From: Membranipora membranacea
Lineage: Eukaryota > Bryozoa > Gymnolaemata > Cheilostomatida > Membraniporidae
Assembly (NCBI GenBank): GCA_914767715.1
Contig: OU612072.1
Coordinates: 13,082,001 to 13,146,000 of the forward strand
DNA: 64,000 bases
Direction: 5' to 3'
Each line of letters starts with the position of its first letter. Within the stretch, counting starts at the first letter, position 1. The position numbers and the translations under genes are program-made. The notes under the pieces are model-generated. The model was not told the origin of the DNA and did not search any database. It was given only the letters and a program-made list of their open reading frames with translations. Of this stretch, positions 35,766-46,617 are shown one piece after another.

Positions 35766-36369
35766 TAAGTTACTGACCCAGATATAGTCCAGAATACACA
35801 AACATCTATATTCCTGTTTAATTGAACAAGAGGGGGCAATTTGATAGCATTTATATGTGTACCTTAATACTATGTCTTAGTTCTACACTCTCAATTATTC
35901 AGTTTGGGAGAAAATCAATTTATTAACTAGAGGAAAAACTGAGGAGATAACTCTATAATTTGCCCAAATTATTCCATTGTTTTGCCTTTTTATAGCCTGT
36001 TGTGTACTGTCTAATTTAAAAACCTCACTGTTTGTGCCTTAATATTTAAATATATATACTGTATACATACATATTTACCTACAAACTACATAATGTTGTT
36101 TGGTTAAAAAGCCACTACAGATTGCATCTAACCAAATTCTATCATCTTGCTCCGCACATTGTAATTTATATGGGACTGAATGCCTCTGACAACCTTGTTG
36201 AACAACTCTAGGAGATATTTGGTAGCTTATTTTCATATAAAATCAGTTGATATAATGTTTTCAATGACATTGGCTGATGTCTACACAGTAGTGCGGAATC
36301 AGAATGCGTCGAATAGGGGCACAATTCCAAGAAATTTATAATATCATTAAGAAGAAAAAATAAAAAAAA
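35766..36369. other. No gene recognised; shared with the E/F centre
   Basis: From about 35,895 it matches 54,680-55,180. No exon or known element is seen. Confidence 0.5.
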
Positions 36370-36919
36370 AAGAGATTTCATTCTGTTTGAAAATAACCAC
36401 ACAATGCCTTAAACACTCAAGTTGATGTTACCACTTACCATTGTTCAAATTATATGAATTTAATGGTAGTTGAAATTTCAGACCATTCTATCTCCAAGTC
36501 AGATATTATATATATATTATTATTATTTGATGAAGTTTATTTTGCATAGAAAATCGTGGCATATCATGAATGTATAATTAAAGCCACTGGTTTGATTTTC
36601 CAGTGTATTTTGTATGTAAAGATCGATTTCTGACAAAAGTTCAGGGCCAAGTTTCTGGGGAATCGGTAGTTTTTTTAAGCTTCCTGTGCATTCTGGTCCA
36701 AGTTTAAGGTTTGCAGGCCCACTGGCCCATTATAAATAGTCTAAACCATGTGTCGGAAATCAAACCTCATAGTTTGGAATGTATCTGTCAACTTATCGTC
36801 ACGGAAGGAGAAGACACTCACAGATTAAAAAAGCATATCTATATCTAATATTGTGATTCAAAATAAGAAGAAAGCTGCTCGATGAATTCGGGATTTTCTT
36901 TAAAATTAGCTATTTAGCT

Positions 36920-37159
36920 ATGTCTTTGACATGTGAGTTCTGTCAACATCAGGGCCTAAAACGATCGATGAAGTGTTTAACAGCGGACAAATGGCTAGCT
37001 GTGAATTCATCGGAAGGTTGCTATGATGAAATATTCATATACAAATGGGCGTTACGAGAAGTGTATAGCTCAATGAGGGTGTTTTCACTTAATGATGAAA
37101 CCATATGGATAAACCAAATCTTGATGAGGTCATTGAGTAATCTGAATTCAAAATGTTAA
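36920..37159 (+). other. Conserved open frame with KWLAVNSSEG motif; possible old exon
   Basis: 79 codons from MSLTCEFCQHQG through LTADKWLAVNSSEGCYDEIF to LNDETIWINQILM. It follows an acceptor-like tract (TTTTCTTTACAG in unit B, altered here). Versions in A, B and F carry a frameshift or stop, and C and E have lost most of it. The composition looks protein-like with four early cysteines, but I do not recognise the family. It may be a fragment of a gene caught in the ancestral unit. Confidence 0.25.
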
Positions 37160-37943
37160 ATTTTGTTGGAAACTAAACAATCAGGTTGAAACAATCGTTA
37201 ATGGTACCAGCAGCTCATTCTTCTTATTAAACTAAAACTAGTTACTGTATAGTTTAAGATTTACCCACACTGGTCTACAATCGAATTTTTGCAGTTTTCA
37301 ACATTAAAATCCAAAACTCCAATGACAATAATATCAAATCTCTCATCTCTTTGTTAATTTCATTCATATATCTAGTGCAGATTAATTCATAGCAACGCTT
37401 ACAGAGAATATGATCCACTCAATTGATTGTTATTTTTCCTACAATCAAGAATGGAGATCACCATGAGGTTAATCTAGCTGCATACAGAGGTAGTTTCACA
37501 TGTTTCTTTATTTCCTTCATCCCGGGGAAATTCTAACTTGTAGCCTAAAGTGCCAATAATCAAACACTAATGGTGCTGCAGGTAAAGATGACTCGTTGTT
37601 CAACCAATTAAACAGCTGCCAAAAAGTGTAACACGTTTTGAGAAACCAAAATTATATAATCATATGGATAATCTTCCTGGCTGTTCCCATCCGAGGATTT
37701 CTGATGAAAGTTCTTTTATATGGAACAGGAGTGGCTGACAACATACTCTTCACTACCCTATATAATGAATAAAAATCAAATTATTTAAATTTGTCAAGTG
37801 CAGGTAAACTTCTTTGTATTTATAAGAAAACAAACTCGTACAAAGTGTGCAGGTCAGGGCATAATGGTATTTGTCATGGTTAGAATATCCCTACGGTTTA
37901 AGAAAAAATTGAAATGGCCTCTCAATAAGCAAAAGGCTAACGT

Positions 37944-37969
37944 GTACTTGTGAAAATTTTCACAAGTAC
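37944..37969. repeat. 26-bp perfect palindrome, unit D
   Basis: Same ACTTGTGAAAATTTTCACAAGT core as in unit A, with flanking sequence that pairs further out. Confidence 0.75.
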
Positions 37970-38158
37970 ATATGTCAGCGATTTTGCCTATTTATTTCCA
38001 AGGTCTATGAGTTAAAAGACATTTGAGCCCCGAATATCAATGATTAAAAGTACCAAAATACTATTAATGTTTATAGAGATTGTAACAAAATATGGAGCAA
38101 TTATTATTTTGTTTAATCAGGAATCTTCAATACAAGTGTTTCTCGATGCAGTTTTAAA

Positions 38159-38656
38159 GTGTCTAGGAAAGCAAAAAACAACCACTGTTCATATCAAAGC
38201 CTTGTCATTGCAATGAACAAAAAAAGTAATTTTTTTGCACAAGGACATTATTGAAAGATTTAACCTAATTTAAAGTGCGAAAATCTAAGGTCTAGAAGAG
38301 ATTACATTATTTAATCTCCCCTGTAAAAGACTCACATTTAAAGGATGATAGACTTACAGTAAAACAGTAAGCGTAGCCTTGGCCTACCTAGAACACTTAC
38401 AAGGCTGCTCTACTTACACTAGACATTATCAACAAATTAGTATTGGACGACGGTAGCGTAGTCAAAGATAATTTAGTGTTAACACGTAACAGGGGAGATG
38501 ACATACTGTAGATCCTTCTAGAACCTGGATATTCGCACTTTAAATTAGGTTACGTCATTCAAAAATGTTCTTGTGCTATAAAAATTTACTATTTTTGTTC
38601 ATTACAATGGCAAAAATTTGATATGAACAATGGTTGCTTTTTGCTTTCCTAGACAC
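38159..38656. mobile_element. Long-TIR MITE (498 bp), unit D
   Basis: The clearest copy: ends GTGTCTAGGAAAGCAAAAAA and its inverse, arms of about 170 bp, and an AT-rich middle with no open frame. The left flank is TTTTAAA and the right flank TTCAAA. Confidence 0.75.
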
Positions 38657-40290
38657 TTCAAACGTTTCCATTATATTCATTCACAGAATTTAATTTTCTT
38701 TCATTATCTTGATTTTTGAGTGCAATGTGTCTGTATGAGGAACTGCCTTCCACATAAAAACTTTATTGATTAGTGACACTTCTGGAATATCCCTGATATT
38801 ATTCTACGTCTATTCAAAGGTTTAGATTTATCTCCTGTCTTAATCTGGCTTTCCCTATCACCTACGGTTAATTGATTGAGGGAAGTCTCTCAATCAAAGA
38901 AGAGCTAATCTGTTAAAAACAAAGCCAAAAATAATTGTTTCTGAGAAGGGACCACTGACTCATTGAGGTAAGCTATTGTGCCTTAGCTTGTCTCTAAACA
39001 TCACCTTTCCTCGCTATCTTTGCGACAAAACCTTTAAATATTTTATCTAAAATAGTATTTTGTAATTTTTTGCAAAACTAGAAAATTTTCACAATTGAGC
39101 CACCCCGTAACTCAACTGGATCGTTTAGGTAGTGTCTGGCTAGCAAGGGTCATCTCAAGTCTCATTTGACGGCATGTGCTCATAACTAATGTCTTGCAAT
39201 TCAATTTATCGCTTATCTAGCCACATTTGCCTCATTTGATAACCAATTAGCAGAGTATGAAATTGAGGTTTTCATGAGAGTCTTTAGTTAATAGCTAGAT
39301 CTCGTAGAAGTGTGAAAATGGAGCGGAGTTGTGTGGATTCATAACCAATCCGTTATTGCTATTCTGTTGTAAGATGTCACCATCGATAAGGCGACTTAGA
39401 TGTGTTAATTTGTGAGTCTGTACCTTGAAAAGTAAGGTTTACAGGGATACTTAATACACAGACAGGGTAGTCAGTACCAGCTTAGCCACTTTGATACGGC
39501 TAGATCAATGAAGACCTAACAGAAACATGGCTACTAAAATCTAAGGTCAACAATCATTTTGCGACAATTTAAGAGTTGAGAACACATTCGCAACAGGGAG
39601 AAAGGAACAGGTTGACACTGAAAAGTACATAAGAGAACAGGACAGACAGCAATAAGAGATTGACGTCGGGAAGTGAAATTCTAGCAGACAACTCAATCTG
39701 GGCATGGTAAAATTTTGGCGCACAGTGGTGGGGTTGGGTGTTTGAGTCCTGATATTACTATAATTGGGAAATTGAGCAATACTGATGACAGTGAAAAGCT
39801 AAGAAGAACAGCTGACATCACCAGATATTAATAAGTGGATCAATGTTAGTCCTGGGTACTGTGCCATTTTAAAGCTGGATTATTTGACATTTTTTCTCCA
39901 TTTTTAGCCTGAAGGAAGTTATTTATGGAGCAATCATGAACAGGAATTTTAGGGGATAATAAAATCCAATATGCATGCAAATCGAAATACATGTAGTCGC
40001 TAATGTATAAGGGCAGAGCACACAGCTAGCACTATTGTAGTAATAGTGAGGGCCAAGATGACCCTTTGGCATCGTTGTGTATTAGGTTTCTACAGAATCG
40101 AGAGTAGAATAACAAACCACAGGAAATCAATCCAAATATGGATCATAACCATTTGGTTGTATACTCATCCTATTGTGCCTCCATCCCTCAATGAAGCAGA
40201 CAGTTTCATACAGTGATATCTATTATACAATAAACATTGTATATAGATATTATGCAACTCTGTCAATACAATAAGTAATCCCTCAAATTA

Positions 40291-40512
40291 ACAACGAACA
40301 ATGATAAACTACATGTACCAGTATCAATTGTTTTAAATTTGATTGTGCATTTTAAACATCACAACAAAATTGGCATGAAAATCAATTAAATATGATGTAT
40401 CATGTATTATATTTAACTGGTTTTCATGCCCATTGTGTGGTAATGTGTAAAATGCACAATCAAATTTAAAACAATCGATGCAGGTACATGTAGTTTATCA
40501 TTGTTCGTTGTT
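40291..40512. mobile_element. Palindromic foldback element, unit D
   Basis: Complete 222-bp copy, ends ACAACGAACAATGATAAAC and inverse, 353 bp before the TATA box. The centre is slightly expanded (ATGATGTATCATGTATTA). Confidence 0.8.
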
Positions 40513-40864
40513 TAGTGGCCAAGTGAGGTTGAAAAACTCAAGCTGATTATACCACTTACAATTGTTCAAATTAAAAGAATTTGAGGGTAGTTGCACTTTC
40601 AAGACAATCAATCTCAATATCAAACTTTTAATATATGCCTAGCCACCCAACTTGATGAAAGTCAATTCACGCTTCTTTTCGCTCAATGTTAATGACATTA
40701 TCGAGTCATGATACATTTACTTTTATTGATCAATTATCAGTCAGATTTGCAACAATGACTGAGGGCACCAGCAGGATACCCTTTTATCGCTTACTATTGT
40801 TTTGACTTGACAATACAGTCTGCAGTGAGCTGTCTTCATTTGAAGTGTTCAATGAATCAACTGG

Positions 40865-40872
40865 TATATAAG
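40865..40872 (+). promoter_or_regulatory. TATA box of copy D
   Basis: TATATAAG, 76 bp before the exon 1 donor at 40,948. Confidence 0.7.
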
Positions 40873-41459
40873 ATCTGGGAAAGCTTTAGTGTTCACTTGT
40901 CTTTCCTTCAAACTGCATAGTTGCACATTTAAGAGAACAGAAGAGAGGTGAGTCAATGTATCTCTCAAAACTACTTGAGATGACCTAATTTATTTGAATG
41001 ACATTATTTTAATGGCCATCTCACCACCAGCATTCACTATAAGTCGTAAACTGTTCCCTATCGGAATTATTTGTTGGCTATTCGGTGAATTGTGTTTGCC
41101 GTGATTTGTTAATATTGCTTTCTAAAATCATAGTATGCTATTTTAATTTGGTCAGACGGGTTCATTATTACACAATTTGTGGCGCTTGATTCGATTTATA
41201 TCAAAGAGTTAACAGGTTTTACCAAATCAGAAGCACAAACATGTTCCATAACATGACTGAACCTGATTGTAGGTCTTGCCTTGATTTTGCAGTTCATTCA
41301 ACGCTCATTTGTAAGATCAGGATCGGATGCATCGCAGTATAACTCATAACATTGTCTATAAATGATTGCATCCCTCTTTGTAGTTTCATTAGACAAATTC
41401 TTTTAACTTGTTAAGTCGCCAGTGTCAAATTTTCTTTATTTACAGAGAAGAAACAAATA

Positions 41460-42285
41460 ATGAAGAGCACTATTATTATATGCATGTTTGTTGTGGTGTT
41501 CTGCGCTGTTGCCCAAGGTGAGATTTAAAATTAACCAAATTTCTCTCCTTACTACAGAAACTAATGAGACCACTAAAACAAATAAAGAAATACTTTTTTC
41601 TAGAAAAATAGTATTGAGTTGTCTGCTTTTTTTTCTTGCAATAATGTCTGACATCAAGCCTCGGCACAATCTGCTAATTATTCGGGTTCTAATGTAAACT
41701 TTGACTTCGAAGAGCAATTACCTCTCCCCATTGATCAGTGTATAACTGTCAGTGTCAGTGTTGTATGTCATAGCCGGCAATGAAATGAGTCACGTATACG
41801 TCAAATTTATTTTTTGTTAGCTAGCTTGCTTGACCCTTCCTCTTTGAATGACAGAACATTAACAATTTGAGATTTTGGCATTTTAATAGATGTATACGCC
41901 ATCACAGAATCACATATTGATCAGATAACTGTTTGTTTTATACAAATGATGGACAATAATATGGCTATGTCAATATTAAACAATGTTATATGTGTTTATT
42001 ATCTGCTTGCTTTAAACAATAGCGCATGATTATTTGAAAATATAGGTCGATAGAAAACACTTGAAGGAATTGAGTGGAATGGAAAATATCTTATGGTATT
42101 TATCCCACTTTTCAGGAAGCACTTACGAATCCATGGAAGCATATCTGAAAGAGCGTAACAGATGCCAAAACCTCGGTAGACAGTATAATCGAGCGAGACT
42201 TGAATGTACAGAATACTGTGATGCAGGGCATTGCCGAGCAGAGTCAGCTGGCAGATTTCGATACTGTGGGTGCTCTGAATATTAA
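41460..42285 (+). CDS. Six-cysteine secreted peptide, copy D
   Basis: Exon 1 (noncoding) about 40,896-40,947; exon 2 from 41,446 with coding part 41,460-41,517; exon 3 coding part 42,116-42,285; introns of 498 and 598 bp. The signal peptide is the common form. The mature part differs from copy A at Met26, Leu30, Tyr53 and Phe67, all by nonsynonymous changes. Cysteines are all kept. AATAAA is at 42,333-42,338. It is tail-to-tail with copy E, stop codons 6.2 kb apart, and head-to-head with copy C. Confidence 0.83.
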
Positions 42286-43530
42286 GGAACACAGTGGAAC
42301 AAATAGTTCTGTAACTCGTTCTCTTTGTGTTAAATAAATGAAATGAGTGAACCCAAAATGTTTTTGATATCGGTTGTCTTAGAGATAACTATAATTATAG
42401 TATTGACTAATTGAGATTCACCAAAAATATGCTATTGATTTCCACATAAGTGTCAGTTAGCGAAAATTCCCTAATATAATGGCAGATGTACATCTCAAAT
42501 AACTTCTTTCTTGGCCAAATATTCTATCAAGATTCTTAGCATGCCAGCTAAAGTACAGATCAGTTAGTGTACATCAGTTCAATGTGAAACTGAAGCACCG
42601 ATCATTTGATTGCTCTAACATAACCCAGCATTGTATTTCAATAGTAGATTTTGTTAACTAATTAAATTTGTTGTTGAATAACATGACCCATCTTTTTAAT
42701 TTAATAATGAGAATGCATTAACTGATTAAATTGAATCCTTAACAGTATCGACCCAGCAGTTAATTTCATTTACTGATGCTAATGACTGATAAAACTCAAG
42801 AGCCAGGCATCGAGACAGCATGTGTATACAAGAATAGAAACTCATTGTCACGAGGCTGACTTAAGTTTTGTATTTATGATTTTTGCATTAAATTTCTATT
42901 TTCTAAATCAACTCTGGTTGAGAGCATTATCATCTTTGAGAATGACCTGATATGGTTTGGGGGATTTTAATCATGCTTATCCCACCCCTTCAACAACAAT
43001 CTATAATGACCGAACTTCAGAACGATTAAATACTACAATGATGAAAATATTATATAAATATCATATCACCTACGGTGAACCATTTCTGATCACTTCTGAT
43101 TCCTGTTCATCACATGACTGCTGCCATCACAGCTAAGAATATAATCATAAGAAATCTCAACCAACTTCACAACAAATCTCTACCAACTTCGATATTGACA
43201 TACCTACTGCTGTCTTATACCACTTCTAGGCACTGTTCGTCATATCACTGGTACCATATGATCTCCTAATATAATTAAGGGAACCAACTACAAACATCAA
43301 CCATCTTCACGAAAAATCTCAACCAAATTCATTGAAAATCCCACAACAGTATTATCACCAAAGTGAAACTGGCTCATCAATATGCATATGCAGCAGTTAG
43401 AGCTTGACTCAGTAACACCGAGCCCATCTCTTATTTAGACTCTCTACAAGGACAGTAGTTTTTAGACGTCAAGCCAAGTAGTATTTTGGACACCGAACCG
43501 TGTAGTATCTTAAAAACTGAGTGCTCACCT

Positions 43531-44502
43531 CAGTGCTCCATTATAGGCGTTTAACTAATCAGGATCATACAGTTATCAATAATTTGCAGTTCAGTAATAT
43601 CAAAAACAAAAATTTGTCATTACTACTTATCTGCAAAATGACGTTGTTACCTCTCAATAACCAACCCTGTAGTCCTGCGCAACCTAATACAATCCACACA
43701 TCTCAGTGTGGCTTATTTAGTAATGCTTATTGATGATAATGTGTGCTGAGGCAGTGGAGGCTCTCTCGCATCTCTGACTTGGTTGCTAGCCATGCTGGGC
43801 TTGTCAGGCAAGTCAAGCTCAGAGTCGGTGACTTCTTCACTGGTGCTAACTCGGTGTAAACATCATACCTTGAGTGATCAGTACATAAACTGGTGCTTCT
43901 GATACCAAATGCTGAGCAGTAGGTATCAAATGTGACGCCTACCCAAGAGTGATTTCCTTGCATACCTCATTCATGTATTATATTATGTGTTATTGCATTG
44001 TTTGTATTGTAAGTATTAACCATGTTCTCCGCAGTGAAAATTGCCCAAAAAACTATGGTGTGTTGTGTTTCTCCGATTTGAAATGACTGTTGTGGATCTG
44101 CCTTAGTATCTCAGATTATCTCCGAATCCCAAGTTTTAGGATATGATACATAGGTTAGTGAAAACATTGAAGTTGCCATAGGTGTGGATTCTTTGCGAAG
44201 GGGGGAGTGTAGCTGCACTGGGTTACAGTGCATGCATGCTTTGCTCATGGCCTTGGAATGCTAGCTTGCTTGCTGCAATTTTCTATCAGTTGCATCGTTC
44301 GGACAGCGGGTAGCTTTATTCGTAATGGGTATTTTGTATAATTTGTGGCACTTCTAATCAGTACGGGTTTGGTTGTTGAGAGGTAACAACGTCATTTTGC
44401 AGATAAGTAATAATGACCAACTTTCGTTTTTGATATTAATGAATTACAAAATATTGATAACTGTATGATCTGATTATTTTAAACACCTTTAATAGAGCAC
44501 TG
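43531..44502 (+). repeat. ~970-bp element with ~145-bp inverted ends around a BEL/Pao fragment
   Basis: The left end CAGTGCTCCATTATAGGCGT and the following ~140 bp recur inverted at 44,352-44,502 (ending AATAGAGCACTG). The inside holds the pol tail (43,707-43,918), a polypurine tract AAGGGGGGAG (44,198-44,207) and a likely LTR start TGTAGCTGCACTGG at 44,208. The inverted ends do not belong to the retroelement layout. Either a DNA transposon enclosed it, or the element was folded by an inversion. Confidence 0.6.
43707..43918 (+). pseudogene. BEL/Pao pol C-terminal fragment, unit D
   Basis: VMLIDDNV, then a one-base loss, then SRISDLVASHAGLVRQVK and further on the HKLVLL block. Same domain as in the other units. 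Confidence 0.72.
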
Positions 44503-44707
44503 AACAACTCGGCACAATTTTTATGTGAAAGTTAGTGGTATTGAATCTCGCCATTCCAAGATTAGCCTTGTTATCGAACCTTGAGAACAATATCATCCAG
44601 ACTGTCACGCAGCTAAACAACTTTAAAATACTATTCCTTTTCATAGATCTTAGTCAGACCACCCTACTAAACACTGTCAACGTTCTTAATCATCCTCTTT
44701 CTAGCAG

Positions 44708-45997
44708 TTACTGGTCCAGCTGGGCAGTGTTATACTCGATATGAGGAATGTTTAAGCAGTGTAAGTGAACCACTTCATGGAATACGTGATATGTCAAATG
44801 TGATATGCAATATACGTCATGCTCTGTGCGCTATGCAAAATGCAACATTTGCAAGGTGTAATTAAAATGAGATATGTTAATCCTAATTATTATGTGATTG
44901 TATGGGATGTGTGAAGTTTGATTGTGATTTTGATTAGTGAAACAGTTTCATAAGATATTTTTATTGCAGACCCAATCAGTAACATTGCAACCCAGGTTGC
45001 ACCCGACTCGAGAATGAGCTTTGCCAGAGGTATTATGTTTCTCAGCCAGCAGGGCCCGCATGCATATGTTACTTTCAACAATGGGATTATGAGGGAGGAC
45101 ACTGATCTTGGCCATACAGAACTACTTACATCACCAATGTCAGGTTTGAAGTTGATATAATTGAAGGACAGAACTAAAAACATTTAATTGTGATAGTAGA
45201 GCTAACCAAATTACTCATGAAAAACACAAGTCAATAATAAGTCTCGATACCCTGTGGGAAACCTTGATGTATCATCAGTTTTTCTTTTCCTTGATCATCG
45301 CAGATCTACAGACAGTATCCTTGTGTGGCATGGAAGCATCTTAGGTAGGATGCCCTTCCTGAAACCACCACAATTCACCAGGAATTGAATGCGAGTCCTC
45401 TTGATTGAAAGACCCTTTCCCTACCCATTGCACCACGGCTACCTCCATTGCTATTGCTATCATTTATGATCCAATGATATTTGGTTCCAGGTATAGGGTT
45501 CTCTTAACAGGGATGATGATCAAGAACCCAGCGGAGCTAACAAGACTCAACACCACCACTTGCTGCAAATTACGTCCCCAGCAGGAAGGGAAGCTTTACA
45601 GTGGCCCACAAGGATGTTGTTTATTAGGAGAAGGCGAAGGTCTCTGAATTTCCTATGTACACACCTATGCACTCAGAGTTCACAGCTCAATATTATTCCT
45701 AAGCCAAACTACAATTAGATCAGCCTTGTTACCACCAGCAATCAAGCACAATACTTTGATACAGAACACAGTGTACCATTTAGAATGGATTACTGACCAC
45801 ATTAAAATCCCATCGAAATATGTTACTATATCTTAAAACTGTTGTTTACAGTAACACATTACTACCTTTTTATAGGACATGACTGGGAGCTGGTGAGAAA
45901 AAAGGCAGCTATAAAGCCATATAAATATGCAGAGGACACACCAGCTGACCAGATGAACCCTATAACGAGTGTAACCTGTTTATGCATTGGTCTGTAA
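44708..45997 (+). CDS. 3' exons of an unrecognised gene between D and E
   Basis: Exon 44,970-45,143 has acceptor TTTTTATTGCAG and donor GTTTGA and is open in one frame, reading PISNIATQVAPDSRMSFARG, then FLSQQGPHAYVTFNNGI and DTDLGHTELLTSPMS. It ends in phase 1, and exon 45,876-45,997 (acceptor CTTTTTATAG) continues in phase with GHDWELVRKKAAIKPYKYAE to a TAA at 45,995; AATAAA follows at 46,144. A possible earlier exon, 44,708-44,760, reads VTGPAGQCYTRYEECLSS between a good acceptor and GTAAGT donor, but its phase does not fit the next one, so an exon may be missing or it belongs elsewhere. I do not recognise the protein. No start codon exon was found. Confidence 0.5.
45240..45455 (-). mobile_element. 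tRNA-like SINE, second copy
   Basis: Inverse of 7,540-7,745, with A-box-like GGTAGCCGTGGTGCAATGGG and B-box-like GCATTCAATTCC. It sits in the intron between the two well-supported exons of the D/E-spacer gene. Confidence 0.45.
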
Positions 45998-46348
45998 CTT
46001 ATTACATTGATACAGACACCCTCTTCACTGGAGAATTCAGAGCAATACGATATATCACAGGACTCAAAGCCTTGGCTGGTGGGTATATTCGGTCTAAATA
46101 GATCCGCAAATGGTTGTGAGGCATACTATGTACAACATCTGAGAATAAATGTATTGTTTGCCAATTAAAAAAAATGTAAAATAGAAATAAAGTAAAAATT
46201 CTGATTTGCCAGTTGTGTGACTACGTTATCATTGCTACTTTCTAAGACAGGTCATGGTTGTGACCATAAAGCATGAGAGAACACAACTCCGATTAGTGAA
46301 TAGCGAGCTATATAATTAGCGCCATCGACCCATTCTTGTTTGGGGATT

Positions 46349-46525
46349 GTGAGATGGCGCAATCGGTAAGCGCGCTTGCTATTCACTGCCAGGCGATTAG
46401 TGCCGCAAGAGTTGTGGGTTCGAGTCCAACTGGGGGTGCTTTCATTGTTGATTGTTCCAGCCCCGAGCACCCTCAGGTGTATACCTCTATTGTGTACTTG
46501 TCTACTGACTGATTTAATGAAGGAC
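46349..46525 (+). mobile_element. Second tRNA-headed SINE family
   Basis: A D-arm-like GGCGCAATCGGTAAGCGC is followed by a B box GGTTCGAGTCC (46,417-46,427) and a body to about 46,525. The distance between the boxes is longer than in the first SINE and the sequences differ, so it is another family. The acceptor stem does not pair. Confidence 0.55.
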
Positions 46526-46539
46526 ATGTGACAGCATGG

Positions 46540-46613
46540 AAAGACATATGCATGCGAGCCCTGCTGGTTGAGAAACATAATACCTCTGGCAAAGCTCATT
46601 CTCGAGTCAGATA
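46540..46613 (-). pseudogene. Partial exon copy of the D/E-spacer gene
   Basis: The minus strand reads SRMSFARGIMFLNQQGSHAY, a piece of the exon at 44,970-45,143, cut at both ends. It marks the end of the unit E downstream arm, where the LTR part and the rest of the exon have been deleted. Confidence 0.6.
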
Positions 46614-46617
46614 CTCA

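Larger units (their letters stand above)
36370..40864 (+). repeat. Upstream arm of unit D
   Basis: Homologous to the arms of B and F. In order: part of the old promoter-region duplicate, the GGCCCACTGGCC half palindrome, the intact KWLAV frame, the MVLQ segment (one base lost, frame broken), the foldback at 37,944-37,969, the long-TIR element and the palindromic element. Confidence 0.78.
42339..45480 (+). repeat. Downstream arm of unit D
   Basis: Matches the whole arm of unit A in the other orientation as far as about 45,478: tail block, GC-box-like purine tract region, tandem repeat, inverted-repeat element with BEL/Pao, the exons at 44,535-45,143 and the SINE-like repeat. Confidence 0.75.

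Noticed and set aside
46349-46430. A tRNA gene in the D/E spacer
   Set aside because: The box spacing and acceptor stem do not fit a functional tRNA; a SINE is more likely.
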